Shown in pieces: positions 27,215-38,097 of a DNA stretch of 64,000 nucleotides. This stretch comes from JAPLUA01 sp964625855 (GTDB lineage: Bacteria > Verrucomicrobiota > Verrucomicrobiia > Limisphaerales > UBA8199), in contig CAZVFC010000001.1 of assembly GCA_964625855.1 (NCBI GenBank), positions 186,001-250,000 on the forward strand, written 5' to 3'. Each line of letters opens with the position of its first letter. Within the stretch, counting starts at the first letter, position 1. The notes beneath the pieces were generated by a model, which searched no databases, had not been told where the DNA came from, and saw only the letters and a list, made by a program, of their open reading frames with translations. The position numbers and the translations under genes are program-made.

Positions 27215-30200
27215 ATGAAGACTCGCACACCACGCGTATATGTACTTCCGGCTTTGCTCGCCATGTTTGCCACCGAAGGCTTTGCCTTCATCCCGCCAGC
27301 ACGCTCGCCGTTGCCCAATTTCGACAATCGCGTGAAAGCGGCTCAGTCCGAGGCGGCTCCCTCCTCCGAACGGCTGGCCGCCGCCGATAAGTTGCGCTCC
27401 CGCCTGCCCCAGGCGCGCGTTGATTTCGACACCGTAACCGGCGCCCCTAAACTGGTTTCCGCCGGAGAAGGGTTCTTGAGCGATGCAAACGGAGCCGGGA
27501 GAGGCATCGCGGCTGCGACGGTCGCCACCTTTGCGGCCGATGATCCCCATCGCGCAACCAAAGCGTTCCTCCGCGAATACAGCACGCTCTTTGGGCACGG
27601 ACCGGAGGCGCTGGAGTCAGCCCGGGTGGCACGTGAGTTTACCACGCCCCACAGCGGATTGAGAACCGTGGTCTGGGAACAGCAGGTGGAGGAAGTCCCG
27701 GTCTTCGAGGCGGTGCTCATCTCCCATACCACCCGCCAGGGGGAGCTGGTAAATCTCTCCAGCCAGTTTCTGCCCGACCCGCCCACGGCGGCGGAGCGGG
27801 GCGTGCCCAATCACGTGGCGCAAATGGCGGCGCCTGAGGTTTCCGCTCGCCAAGCCGTGGCTCTGGCGGCGCGGAATCTGGGCGAGGACCTTCAGGAGGA
27901 AGGGATCAGTCCGGTTGAACCGGACTCCCAGGGAGCAGCGCCCAGTGGTCCGGAGCGGCGGCAGGAATTCAAAGGAGAGGGGCTTATGGGCACGGCCTCA
28001 GCCAGGCTGGTTTGGCTGCCGCGCAGCCGCGACCAGTTGGCGCTGTGCTGGGACGTAATCCTCACGAGCCGGTCGCGCCAGGAGATGTACCGCGAACTGG
28101 TGGATGTCCAGACCGGCGAGGTTTTGCTCCGGCGCTGCCTGACCGACTACCTCACCGACGCTACCTACCGCGTGTTTACGAGCGACAGCCCCACGCCGTT
28201 TTCGCCCGGGCATTCCACGCCCAGTTCCAGCCAGCCGCCAGTGGTGGACCGCACGCTGCTGACCTTCAGCGCCCTGAACACCAACGCCTCGCCGAATGGC
28301 TGGATTGACGATGGGGTCAACGAGACGCGGGGCAATAACGTGGACGCCCACACCGACCGCAACAATGATGACCAGCCAGACCTGCCGCGCCCACAAGGCT
28401 CACCCTTCCACGTCTTCGATGCTGCCCTGGACTTGACCCAGTCGCCCACCACCTACAGCGATGCAGCGGTGGTGCAGTTGTTCTTCTGGAACAACTTCAT
28501 GCACGATAAGCTCTATGAGTTGGGCTTCACGGAGGCGGCAGGCAACTTCCAAGGCACCAATTTCGGGCGCGGCGGCCAAGGCAACGACGCCGTCCAGGCC
28601 GACGCCCAGGATGGCGGCGGTTATAACAACGCGAACTTCTCGACCCCACCGGACGGCTCGCCGGGTCGGATGCAGATGTACATCTTCAACGGGCCGACGC
28701 CGGACCGGGATGGAGACCTCGACGCCGAGGTCGTTCTGCACGAATATACTCATGGCCTAAGCAACCGGCGCGTGGGCGGCGGCGTGGGCATGAGCACCCT
28801 GCAGTCCAGAGGTCTGGGTGAGGGCTGGTCGGACTTCTATCCCCTGGCCCTGCTGAGCGAGCCGGGCGACGACCTGAACGGAGTCTATTCCACCGGCGGA
28901 TACTTGACCTACCAATTGGGCGGCCTGACGGAGAACTACTATTACGGCATCCGGCGCTACCCTTACTGCACGGACCTGAGCAAGAACCCGCTCACGTTCA
29001 AGGACATTGACCCGGCCCAGGCCAGCAGCCATTCGGGCGTGCCGCGGAGCCCAATCATCGGGGGTGCCGCCAGTGAAGAGCACAACATGGGTGAGGTCTG
29101 GTGCATGGTACTGTGGGAAGCGCGGGCGAACCTGATTGCCAAGCACGGCTGGGCCATCGGTAACCAACTCGTTCTGCAACTCGTCACTGACGGCATGAAC
29201 CTCTCCCCGCCAAACCCCAACTTCCTCCAGGCGCGCGACGCTATCCTGCAGGCCGATCAGGTAGCCAACGGCGGAGCCAACCGGGCCGAGCTTTGGGCGG
29301 CCTTCGCCAAGCGCGGCATGGGGTACGGCGCCACCTCCCCCTCCAGTTCAACCACCGTTGGCCTGCACGAAGCGTATGACGTGCCGGACGCGTTGGTGAT
29401 CCTCCCTGCCCTGCTCTCGGCCAGCGGCCCGGTCGGCGGGCCGTTCACCCCCAATCCGGCCTGGTTCACCCTAACCAACAGCGGCAGCAATGCGCTCAGT
29501 TGGACGCTGGCCAACACCTCGGTCTGGGTAACCGTTGCTCCCACCGGCGGGGCGCTGGAAGTGGGAATGGCAACCAACGTAGCAGTGACGGTCACCCCCG
29601 CCGCGAATAGTTGCGCTCCCGGGATCTACAGCGCTGGTTTCTGGTTCACCAATCAAACCAGCGGTGTAGTCCAGCCCGGCACCTTCGCCCTCGCGGTGGT
29701 GGGCCGGCACATGTTCGACGACTTTGATCCCGGCCTGGACGTCTCCCAATGGTCGAGTCTTGGCGGCACAATGGGCAGCACGGTGCTGGCCAACAACTAC
29801 GGCGGTAGCGTCTCAGCCCCAAACTCTCTCTGGTTTGGGGATGGAGGGGTCCGCTACGCCACCACGTTGCCCATCAACACCACCAGCGGCGGCACGATCA
29901 GTTTCTCGCTTCGCTTGGCGGGCGGGTCAGTTTGGCCGTGGGAACTGGTGGACCTGCCCGGTGAAGGGGTGGTGCTGGAGTGCTCGACTAACAGCGGCAC
30001 GAGCTGGACGGTCCTCGGTACGTATAGCACCCTGGCCTATTACGATTGGACCGCCGTGACCCTCTCAATACCTCCTGTGGCCCAGGCCCCGGCTGCGTTG
30101 TTCCGCTGGCGGCAAATGAGCCACAACGGCGCCAGCTTCGACCATTGGGCGTTGGACGACGTCTTCGTTCTCGCTGAGGACATGGCCCCGCTGATCAGCA

Positions 30201-33200
30201 CCCAACCGCAAAGCCAGACCGTGCCTGCCGGAGACCCTCTAACGCTGAGCGTCGTAGCGTTTGGCACGCAGCCGCTGAACTATCAGTGGCTGCTGAACGG
30301 CACCAACCTCGACGGCGGCACGGGGAGTTCGCTTTCCTGGTCGGGCGTCCAGATGGCCGACGCGGGCACTTACTCAGTCTTACTTTCCAACCGTATCAGC
30401 ACCACCATGAGTTCAAATGCTCTGGTGACCATCTATGTGCCGCTTTGTGTATCAGCACCGTCTGGTCTCGTCAGTTGGTGGGCAGCCGAAGGTAATGCCT
30501 CAGACGTATTTGGGACCAACAACGGTGTCCTTCAGAATGGAGCCGGGTTCGCGAGCGGCAGAGCAGCACAAGGTTTCGATCTCACTGCGGCAACCAGCTA
30601 TGTCGAGGCACATGCCAGCCCAAGCTGGGCCTTGGGAACAAATGAGTTCTCGATTGAGCTTTGGGTGAAGTTTGTCTCGCTGGGAGGCAGCCGGGTATTT
30701 GTCGCGCATGACCAAGGTCCATACAATGCGAACAAGTGGATTTTCTGGCTGAACGATGGGCAACTGCAGTTGCACCTTAATAGCCCAAGCTTGGGCCCGA
30801 CTTACATTGGGTCCGGCTCCTTTGCCCCCGTGTCAAACCGCTGGTATCACGTGGCCATTACTCGTAGCGGACCACTCTTCTCGTTCTACCTCGACGGCGC
30901 CCTGAACTCGACCGCTACGAGCAGCGTCTCGATTCCCGACGCCAATGTACCGCTGACCATAGGACAGGCAGAGAACTTGGCCTACCTAGGGGGATTTGCA
31001 GACGAAATTGCCATTTACAGCCGTGCACTGGGTGCCAGCGAAATTCGAGACATTTACATGGCGGCCAGTGCGGGCAAGTGCCAGCCCACAAATGCCCCGT
31101 CCATCCTGGCGCAGCCGCAGAGTCAGACAGTTTTCGTTGGAACTGATGTGCGCCTCAGCGTGGAAGCCGCAGGCACTCGTCCCTTGAGCTACCAATGGAC
31201 TTTCAACGGAACGAACTTGAGCGGTGCCATTAGCTCGGTGCTGGACCTTGCCAGTGTCCAACTGTCTGATAGCGGGAGTTACGCGGCGGTGGTCACTAAT
31301 GCCTATGGCTCGATCACAAGCTCCAACGCGGTCCTGGTGGTCAACCAGGCTCCGCCCTGCGCCAGCCCACCCTCTGGGCTTGTCAGTTGGTGGGCGGCCG
31401 AGGGAGATGCCCTGGATTCGGCCGGAACCAACCATGGCGTTCTTCAGAACGGGGCTGGCTATTCCAATGGCGAGGTTGGCCAAGCTTTAGACTTCACCGG
31501 TGGCACCGGTTACGCTCAGGTAGCTGCCAGTCCGAAATGGGCCTTCGGGACAAGTGACTTCTCAATCGAGCTGTGGGTGAAGTTTGCGTCGCTGGGTGGA
31601 AGCCGCGTCTTCGTTGCAAGCGACCAAGGCGGGGGCAATTTAAACAAATGGATTTTTTGGTTGAATGCAGGCCAGCTACAGCTGCACCTCAATGGCCCTG
31701 CTGTAGGTCCAACTTACCTCGGGTCGGGTGCCTTCAATCCCGTGTCGAACCGCTGGTATCACGTCGCCGTTACACGGAGCGGATCACTCTTTTCGTTTTA
31801 CCTCGACGGCTCGCTGAATTCCACCGCGACGAGCACTGTGGCGGTGCCTAACGCCAACGCGCCGCTGACCATTGGCCAAGCGGAGAGTCTTGCCTACCTC
31901 GCAGGTTATGAGGACGAGATTTCTATCTACAATCGCGCGCTGACTGCCGGCGAAGTTCAATCCATTTACAACGCGGGCAGCTCAGGCAAATGCCAGTTGA
32001 CAAATCCGCCTTCGATTTTAACTCAGCCACAGGGACGGACGGTGTTCGCGGGAGCCGGTGTGACTCTTAGCGTGACAGCGGCGGGCCACCGCCCACTAAG
32101 CTACCAGTGGACCTTCAACGGGACGAATCTGACGTGGGCTGTCGGCGCTGCCTTGAGCTTCACGAACGCGCAGCTTTCTGACAGCGGCAGCTATGCAGTG
32201 ATAGTTGCCAATGCTTACGGCTCGGTGACCAGTTCTCCCGCAGTGTTGGTGGTTAATCCTGCTCCGCCCTGTGCCGCTCCACCTTCCGGCCTCATCAGTT
32301 GGTGGCCAGGCGAGGGCACTGCTAATGATACGGTGAGCACTAAGAACGGGACGCTGCAAGGGGGGGCAACCTTTGCCTCTGGCGAGGTGGGGCTCGCTTT
32401 CGCTTTCGGCACTTCGGGGAGTTATGTGCACGTTCCCGACAGCGATCTCTGGGCATTCGGCACCAGCAGCTTCGCCATCGAGCTGTGGGCCAATTTCAAT
32501 GCGATCCCCGGCTCGCCTTACAGTGAGCCTCGGGGCGGCACGCTTGTCGCCAACGACGAGGGGCCATATAACGTGAAGAAGTGGTGGTTTGCCCTGGGGG
32601 GAGGGCTGCTAACCTTCCATATCAATTCCCCTGGGCTGGGATCGGTCTTCTTGGTTCGCGCCCCGTTTACACCGGTCACGAACCAGTGGTATCACCTGGC
32701 TGTCGTGCGCAGTGGTAGTGTCTTCACGATGTTTCGCGATGGGGTTGCGATCGGTTCAGAGACAAATAGTATGGCCATACCCAACCCAAGCGCACCTCTA
32801 ACCATCGGTCGAGCAGAGGATTTCTACTTCAACGGCCGACTTGACGAAGTTAGCGTATACAACCGTGCGCTCTCCGCGGGTGAGGTCGCGGCCATATATA
32901 GCGCTCGCAGTTCGGGCAAGTGCGGCCTTATGCCCGCCCTTCAGACGCCGCCGTCCAACCAGACCGTGGAGTGTTCGAGTAACGCCAACTTCTCGGTCAC
33001 TGCCACCGGGTTGCCACCCTTGGCGTATCAGTGGTTCTTTGGCACGAGCGCTCTCCCCGGGGCGACCAACACGCAGCTCACCCTGACCAATGTCGGCTTC
33101 GCCCAGGCTGGAGCTTATTCCGTCCTCATCACCAACATTTTCGGCAGTGTAACCAGCGGGCCGGCGCTGTTAACCGTCGTGGATACTGTTCCGCCAACGA

Positions 33201-34408
33201 TCACTGCCTGTGCTCCCAGCCGCACGCTTTCCGCCGTCACCGAATGCGTCGCTGTGCTGCCGGACCTCACCGACGAGGTAGTGGCGTGGGATGGCTCTGG
33301 TCCGGTAAGCATAATCCAGACTCCACCGGGCGGCACGCTGCTGAGTCTGGGGGTGACCAATGTCGTCTTTAGCGTGCGCGACTTCTCCGGCAACGCCGCC
33401 TCCTGCTCTTGCACCACCACCGTCGCTGACCTAACGCCCCCGACTATCCTAACCTCCGTGAGTGAGGTGACGGTGCTGTTTGACGCCGATTGCCAAGCGT
33501 TACTGCCTGACCTGACAGGCACTAACTACATTACTGCCAGCGACAATTGCAGCTCGGTGACCGTGGCGCAGACGCCCTCGGCGCAGACGGTTCTTGCCAC
33601 CGGCACCAACACGGTCGTTTTGACGGTGTCGGACAACGCGACTAACCAAAGCGCTCGCGCAGTGGCTGTCGTCGTCCCGGGGGAACCGCATATATCCATG
33701 CCGCCCACCAATCTCAGCGCGATCCTCACCAGCAACGCGACCTTAATCGTAACGGCCTGCGGCGCCAGCCCGCTCACTTATCAGTGGCAACACGCCGGCA
33801 CGAATCTGACAGACGCCACTAACTGCGTCTTGACGCTCAGCAACGTCAAAACCAACGATGCAGGGGACTACTTGGTAGTCGTTGCGAACCCGGCTGGCTC
33901 CATTACCAGTTTGGTGGCCACCTTGACCGTGCTGCGGCCGCCCGTTATTACCCGCCAACCCAAGGGTTTGGCAGCCGCCCCAGGGGGCTCGGCCAGTTTC
34001 TCCGTCTCAGTGCAAGGGCTCACACCTCTCTCCTTCCAGTGGCAGAGAAACGGCGAGGCTCTAGCGGGGCAGACAAAGGCCTTGTTAGCCATTACGAACG
34101 TCCAGTCGCCAGATTTCGCTACCTATACAGTTGGGATTAGCAACGCGGATGGAGCAGTTCTGAGCGACACCGCGATCCTAACCCTGGCGGTTTCACCGGT
34201 CATCACCTCCGTCGGCTATAACCTCGAAACCTTCATGCTCACCGTTCCCACTGAAGTGGGGCCGACCTATGTCATAGAGTACAAAGACACCCTTGACGGA
34301 GCCTCGTGGGATGAACTGACCGCTGTGGCCGGAACCGGCTTCCCCATACCCATAACAGACAACGGGCTGGCCACCACCACACGGTTTTACCGCGTTCGCG
34401 TTCGCTGA
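27215..34408 (+). CDS. Giant secreted M36 (fungalysin-type) metallopeptidase with LamG, Ig-like and HYR modules
   Basis: A 2397-residue secreted protein. Signal peptide (VLPALLAMFATEGFAF), then an FTP/PepSY-type propeptide (about 50-300). The M36 catalytic domain (about 330-720) has the zinc motif HEYTHGLSNRR at 509-513 and the third ligand E536 in GEGWSDFYPL. After it come a BACON-like domain (about 730-830), a MAM-like jelly roll (about 835-985) and an Ig-like domain. Next are three LamG modules each followed by an Ig-like domain, then two HYR domains (DTVPPTITACAPS, DLTPPTI), two more Ig-like domains and a short C-terminal domain ending TTRFYRVRVR, a tail often seen on large verrucomicrobial secreted proteins. 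Likely function: protein degradation combined with glycan or surface binding. No LPXTG or PEP-CTERM anchor is seen. Confidence 0.9.
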   Translation: MKTRTPRVYVLPALLAMFATEGFAFIPPARSPLPNFDNRVKAAQSEAAPSSERLAAADKLRSRLPQARVDFDTVTGAPKLVSAGEGFLSDANGAGRGIAAATVATFAADDPHRATKAFLREYSTLFGHGPEALESARVAREFTTPHSGLRTVVWEQQVEEVPVFEAVLISHTTRQGELVNLSSQFLPDPPTAAERGVPNHVAQMAAPEVSARQAVALAARNLGEDLQEEGISPVEPDSQGAAPSGPERRQEFKGEGLMGTASARLVWLPRSRDQLALCWDVILTSRSRQEMYRELVDVQTGEVLLRRCLTDYLTDATYRVFTSDSPTPFSPGHSTPSSSQPPVVDRTLLTFSALNTNASPNGWIDDGVNETRGNNVDAHTDRNNDDQPDLPRPQGSPFHVFDAALDLTQSPTTYSDAAVVQLFFWNNFMHDKLYELGFTEAAGNFQGTNFGRGGQGNDAVQADAQDGGGYNNANFSTPPDGSPGRMQMYIFNGPTPDRDGDLDAEVVLHEYTHGLSNRRVGGGVGMSTLQSRGLGEGWSDFYPLALLSEPGDDLNGVYSTGGYLTYQLGGLTENYYYGIRRYPYCTDLSKNPLTFKDIDPAQASSHSGVPRSPIIGGAASEEHNMGEVWCMVLWEARANLIAKHGWAIGNQLVLQLVTDGMNLSPPNPNFLQARDAILQADQVANGGANRAELWAAFAKRGMGYGATSPSSSTTVGLHEAYDVPDALVILPALLSASGPVGGPFTPNPAWFTLTNSGSNALSWTLANTSVWVTVAPTGGALEVGMATNVAVTVTPAANSCAPGIYSAGFWFTNQTSGVVQPGTFALAVVGRHMFDDFDPGLDVSQWSSLGGTMGSTVLANNYGGSVSAPNSLWFGDGGVRYATTLPINTTSGGTISFSLRLAGGSVWPWELVDLPGEGVVLECSTNSGTSWTVLGTYSTLAYYDWTAVTLSIPPVAQAPAALFRWRQMSHNGASFDHWALDDVFVLAEDMAPLISTQPQSQTVPAGDPLTLSVVAFGTQPLNYQWLLNGTNLDGGTGSSLSWSGVQMADAGTYSVLLSNRISTTMSSNALVTIYVPLCVSAPSGLVSWWAAEGNASDVFGTNNGVLQNGAGFASGRAAQGFDLTAATSYVEAHASPSWALGTNEFSIELWVKFVSLGGSRVFVAHDQGPYNANKWIFWLNDGQLQLHLNSPSLGPTYIGSGSFAPVSNRWYHVAITRSGPLFSFYLDGALNSTATSSVSIPDANVPLTIGQAENLAYLGGFADEIAIYSRALGASEIRDIYMAASAGKCQPTNAPSILAQPQSQTVFVGTDVRLSVEAAGTRPLSYQWTFNGTNLSGAISSVLDLASVQLSDSGSYAAVVTNAYGSITSSNAVLVVNQAPPCASPPSGLVSWWAAEGDALDSAGTNHGVLQNGAGYSNGEVGQALDFTGGTGYAQVAASPKWAFGTSDFSIELWVKFASLGGSRVFVASDQGGGNLNKWIFWLNAGQLQLHLNGPAVGPTYLGSGAFNPVSNRWYHVAVTRSGSLFSFYLDGSLNSTATSTVAVPNANAPLTIGQAESLAYLAGYEDEISIYNRALTAGEVQSIYNAGSSGKCQLTNPPSILTQPQGRTVFAGAGVTLSVTAAGHRPLSYQWTFNGTNLTWAVGAALSFTNAQLSDSGSYAVIVANAYGSVTSSPAVLVVNPAPPCAAPPSGLISWWPGEGTANDTVSTKNGTLQGGATFASGEVGLAFAFGTSGSYVHVPDSDLWAFGTSSFAIELWANFNAIPGSPYSEPRGGTLVANDEGPYNVKKWWFALGGGLLTFHINSPGLGSVFLVRAPFTPVTNQWYHLAVVRSGSVFTMFRDGVAIGSETNSMAIPNPSAPLTIGRAEDFYFNGRLDEVSVYNRALSAGEVAAIYSARSSGKCGLMPALQTPPSNQTVECSSNANFSVTATGLPPLAYQWFFGTSALPGATNTQLTLTNVGFAQAGAYSVLITNIFGSVTSGPALLTVVDTVPPTITACAPSRTLSAVTECVAVLPDLTDEVVAWDGSGPVSIIQTPPGGTLLSLGVTNVVFSVRDFSGNAASCSCTTTVADLTPPTILTSVSEVTVLFDADCQALLPDLTGTNYITASDNCSSVTVAQTPSAQTVLATGTNTVVLTVSDNATNQSARAVAVVVPGEPHISMPPTNLSAILTSNATLIVTACGASPLTYQWQHAGTNLTDATNCVLTLSNVKTNDAGDYLVVVANPAGSITSLVATLTVLRPPVITRQPKGLAAAPGGSASFSVSVQGLTPLSFQWQRNGEALAGQTKALLAITNVQSPDFATYTVGISNADGAVLSDTAILTLAVSPVITSVGYNLETFMLTVPTEVGPTYVIEYKDTLDGASWDELTAVAGTGFPIPITDNGLATTTRFYRVRVR
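30446..33180 (+). repeat. Three in-gene LamG-Ig modules with a 912-bp period
   Basis: The module boundary, a Cys codon followed by PSGLVSWW or PSGLISWW, falls at 30446, 31358 and 32270, exactly 912 bases (304 codons) apart both times. Modules 1 and 2 are very similar at protein level (for instance NKWIFWLN, QLQLHLN and SNRWYHVA in both). Module 3 is more diverged and carries an insertion compensated elsewhere. This is internal duplication within the coding sequence. Confidence 0.85.
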
Positions 34409-34473
34409 AGTGCGCTCACTCGACCGGCGCCCGCGCGACCGCTCCGAGCAATACCACTAAAGGCAGCGCTAGA

Positions 34474-34806
34474 ATGAACCTACCCAGAGCTCTCACCCCG
34501 TTATTGGCCGCGTGTGTTTTCCTCGGATGCACCGTGACCCACCAGGACTCCAATAAGCAGCAGGGTGCACTCCTGGGCACCTGGTACATGGCTGGAGATT
34601 TCACCAAGCCGTGTCATGTATGGGTTTCACCTCAGGGCCTCCAAGTGCAAAACGAGTTCGGTCTCACTTCTCGACTGGTTTACAAGCCCCCTGGTTCCAT
34701 CCTTGCTCTCGACTGGCCAGACGCACACCGAGCCGATCTCCGGGACGGAACAATGCTCTGGTGCAACGGCTCTTGGTGGTCGCGAGTGCCTTCCCAATGG
34801 GATTGA
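34474..34806 (+). CDS. Small putative lipoprotein
   Basis: A 110-residue protein with a lipoprotein signal: MNLPRALTPLLAACVFLGC, where the lipobox is VFLGC with the lipidated Cys at 19. The mature part is about 90 residues, rich in Trp (GTWYMAG, HVWVSPQG, LDWPDAH, GSWWSRVP), beta-rich, and contains no domain I can name. It follows the giant peptidase by 65 bases on the same strand and might be co-transcribed with it. No close partner is evident. Its assignment rests on the clean signal and lipobox rather than on a family match. Confidence 0.65.
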   Translation: MNLPRALTPLLAACVFLGCTVTHQDSNKQQGALLGTWYMAGDFTKPCHVWVSPQGLQVQNEFGLTSRLVYKPPGSILALDWPDAHRADLRDGTMLWCNGSWWSRVPSQWD

Positions 34807-35233
34807 ATTGCATGCGGTATTCTGTGTCGCTCGTATCGCTCTGATGACGCCCATTACCGCCTGGGTGCCCTAATGGGTGACCCCTCCCCCAGCCATTAAC
34901 TCGGCCGTGGTCATAAGTTGTCACCCCAAAGGCAAACTCGAGCCCGTTCCAGCCGTTTTGCGGCGAAGTCCCCGCAGGAGCTGTGTCCTTTGCGACCGGA
35001 GTTCCGCACACCGGGCAGGCACGGTCCGACCAAACCGGCGCATGGGGCTGCTGCAGGTCTGGGCCCGCGTGCGCACACCCTGCCTGGCGCCGCACAAATC
35101 GTGTCGAGCGGCACCCGCCCGCTCTCTAGGAACTCCACTTTAGCACATAGTTTGGCGAGGCAGAGGCCAGCTAATGCGGCAAGTTGTGTTTGACGCCCAA
35201 AGGATGCCGCTGGTAGTGTCCCCTTGATTCTGG
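34807..35233. other. 427-bp gap without a recognisable gene
   Basis: Several short frames cross this gap but none has a convincing product. One minus-strand frame includes CPVCGTPV, which looks like a zinc knuckle, but it lacks a second knuckle and a sensible start. It may be decayed sequence. Confidence 0.4.
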
Positions 35234-35695
35234 ATGATATTCGAGTCGGAGAGCACCAAGGCAACCGCCATTAGGCTGGGCGTCGCATTACTTATCGAAA
35301 ATGCGGCAGGAGAACTTCTCCTGGATTTAAGACGAGATTGCGAGCTTTGGGGGCTGCCGGGTGGGCGGATTGAGATCGGCGAATCCGTGGAGCAGGCTGC
35401 TATTCGTGAGACCCGGGAAGAAACAGGGTTGGAGATTCGCGTAACAGCTCTGCAGGGCGTTTACAGCTTGCCCGCGGATCGGATAGTGCGTTTCAGGGAT
35501 AATGGCGATATCCGGCATCTGGTTGATGTCGCCCTTACCGCCGAGATCATTGCGGGCCAACTCGCGTGCAGCGTTGAGAGCATCCGCATGGAGTTTTTTC
35601 CTCGGGGGAACCTGCCAACAAGCGAGAGTGTTGCTCCAGCGGCGCGACTGATCATCCGCGATTACTTGGATAAGCTCAAAGGGACAATCCGGTAA
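35234..35695 (+). CDS. Nudix hydrolase (MutT-like)
   Basis: A 153-residue protein with the full Nudix box: GGRIEIGESVEQAAIRETRE followed by ETGLEI, so G(x5)E(x7)REUxEExGU is intact. The preceding strands (LGVALLIENAAGELLLDLRR, ELWGLPGG) are typical of MutT/NudG-type small Nudix enzymes. No extra domain is present. Substrates in this group include oxidised or non-canonical nucleoside triphosphates and nucleotide sugars; which applies cannot be told from sequence. The ATG at 35234 is the only reasonable start. It stands alone in a region of small, loosely spaced genes that may be a variable part of the genome. Confidence 0.88.
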   Translation: MIFESESTKATAIRLGVALLIENAAGELLLDLRRDCELWGLPGGRIEIGESVEQAAIRETREETGLEIRVTALQGVYSLPADRIVRFRDNGDIRHLVDVALTAEIIAGQLACSVESIRMEFFPRGNLPTSESVAPAARLIIRDYLDKLKGTIR

Positions 35696-35890
35696 TTATC
35701 GGCTGCCGCTGCTTGCGCCCGCTGAAAGCGACAAATCCGCAGACATTCACTTGCACAATGAATCCTGACCAGTGGCTGACCGCCGAGGGTACGGCAACCG
35801 CGCAGGTCAAGGGCGGCGCCTGGCAGCGACGTGATTAACTGCCTTGCGCAGGCACCGGCGGCGCGCACCTCTCGAGAAACTCCCCACTGC

Positions 35891-36787
35891 TCAGGACTGA
35901 TCGAGCTCCACTGACTTCCAGCCGTTGCCCACCTTACGCATAGCCCACAGCCCGTCCCAGCTCGATACCCTTTGGCGGAAGAACTCCCACACCGCCAGCG
36001 TCACGCCCGGATGGAAGCGCTCCTTGGACTTCGGGTCCAACGCGTAGTCGCAATGCAAATCCTCTCGAAGCCTTTCTGCATCCAGATCCTCGAACTGAAG
36101 ATCAAGGTCATCGCCACAGAGCAAGCCCCCGTCACAAACCAAACGACCTGCGTTTTCTAGATCGCGCTTCACGGCGGCGTAGGAGTGGTCGCCATCAATA
36201 AAGACGAGGTGGAACCACCCGTCGCGCAGCATCGGGAGACAGCAGTCAGACGTGCCGCGAAACGGATGAACCGCAGCCGCATAGCCTGAGGCCCGCACAT
36301 TGTGATAAAAGAGCCGCACAATAGCATCCCTCTTTGTTGCTGCCTCCATAGCTCGATAAACCGGTGTCCGGTTCGCCGCGAGGTCCAGGTAGCTTGTCCA
36401 GGGATCTACGCAGACCACAGCACCAGCGTTCTGCTTAGAGTCTTTCAGGGCCTTCGCCCAAACAATCGCACTCCAGCCGGCCCACGCACCAACCTCCAAT
36501 ATCCTGGCGTTCCCCTCCTTCAGAGAGCACCCCTGGACAACTAACCGGCGCATGTTGCTTTCCCGAATTCGCTTGCGTTCCTCGTTGTGAACGCCGGCTG
36601 CCACCCCTTGCCCTGACGCGCAGAAGTGACCGAAGTAGGGTTCACCGCTCATGATCCGGCAGCCGTATTGCACCCTGCCAATGGGGTAACCTAGGAACGG
36701 ATCGAACCGCTCCACCGCAAAACGGATGCAAGCCTTAAAGCCTTTCTGCTTCGCACGCTTCCAGTTCTTAATTAGACGTGAAACCAT
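35891..36787 (-). CDS. Class I SAM-dependent methyltransferase
   Basis: A 298-residue protein with the class I methyltransferase fold. Motif I is ARILEVGAWAGWSAIVWA (about residues 93-110), and the acidic loop AVVCVDPWTSYLDL supplies the residue that binds the SAM ribose. The later motif reads LVFIDGDHSYAAVKRDLE, the I-D-G-x-H-x-Y signature of the Methyltransf_24 group, followed by GGLLCGDDLDL. The N-terminal 60 residues are basic and contain FKACIRFAVERFDPF, without a signal peptide. The target is unknown; such enzymes often modify sugars or lipids in surface-polysaccharide loci. It stands alone, with 195 and about 250 bases of spacer on its two sides. Confidence 0.82.
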   Translation of the reverse strand: MVSRLIKNWKRAKQKGFKACIRFAVERFDPFLGYPIGRVQYGCRIMSGEPYFGHFCASGQGVAAGVHNEERKRIRESNMRRLVVQGCSLKEGNARILEVGAWAGWSAIVWAKALKDSKQNAGAVVCVDPWTSYLDLAANRTPVYRAMEAATKRDAIVRLFYHNVRASGYAAAVHPFRGTSDCCLPMLRDGWFHLVFIDGDHSYAAVKRDLENAGRLVCDGGLLCGDDLDLQFEDLDAERLREDLHCDYALDPKSKERFHPGVTLAVWEFFRQRVSSWDGLWAMRKVGNGWKSVELDQS

Positions 36788-37035
36788 GACTTACTGGGGA
36801 CACGGACTTAACTTTCGAGTCGGGTTTTGATTCACTGCGATCAATTGTCATTGTGGTGAAAAACTACCTCGGCGTCAACCGCTATCCCGCCGCATCCGCC
36901 GCCGGCCCTTTCCGGCACCAGTGCTTGGACTGGTTCGAGACCCCTTAGCTCGCCACTCTCGTTGCCGTGGATGATGCTGCATGTTCCGCCAGCGGCCCGC
37001 AGCCCATTTGCTCAAGCCAGAGCGCTTCCTAATGT

Positions 37036-37755
<720 letters not shown>

Positions 37756-38097
37756 GGGCCACCCTGTCTCAATTGTCAGCGTGGAACTTCCCCCCCCGAC
37801 CCTGCTCCTGCAGGCAGGTCTCTCTCCAGGCGCCGGTAGCTCAAAGAATGTGCGTGGAACGTCGCCTTGGCGGTGGTCAGCAGAGAAACTCCCAAGAGGG
37901 CGCTGAAGGGATTCAGAAGGAATCCAGCGCGCGCGGCTTGCTCGGTGTAAAGCAATTCTCATGGCAAAGCCTCCGTTGAGGCAAAGACATTATTTCTTAC
38001 AATACGCCTCTGCTGGTAGGCTGCAAGCAGGATTGCGGGGTCTGTAAAATGCCTGAGCCACCACTGGTCTTCACCAACCTCCGTTAGCGAATGCTGC

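Noticed and set aside
34900..35095. Minus-strand frame containing CPVCGTPV, a possible zinc ribbon
   Set aside because: Only one knuckle, no good start, low-complexity remainder; too weak to call a gene.
37756..37962. 69-residue N-terminal extension of the pseudopilin-like protein
   Set aside because: Prepilin peptidase motifs lie within the first residues in the family; the extension is low-complexity, so the later GTG is preferred, though the ATG is not excluded.
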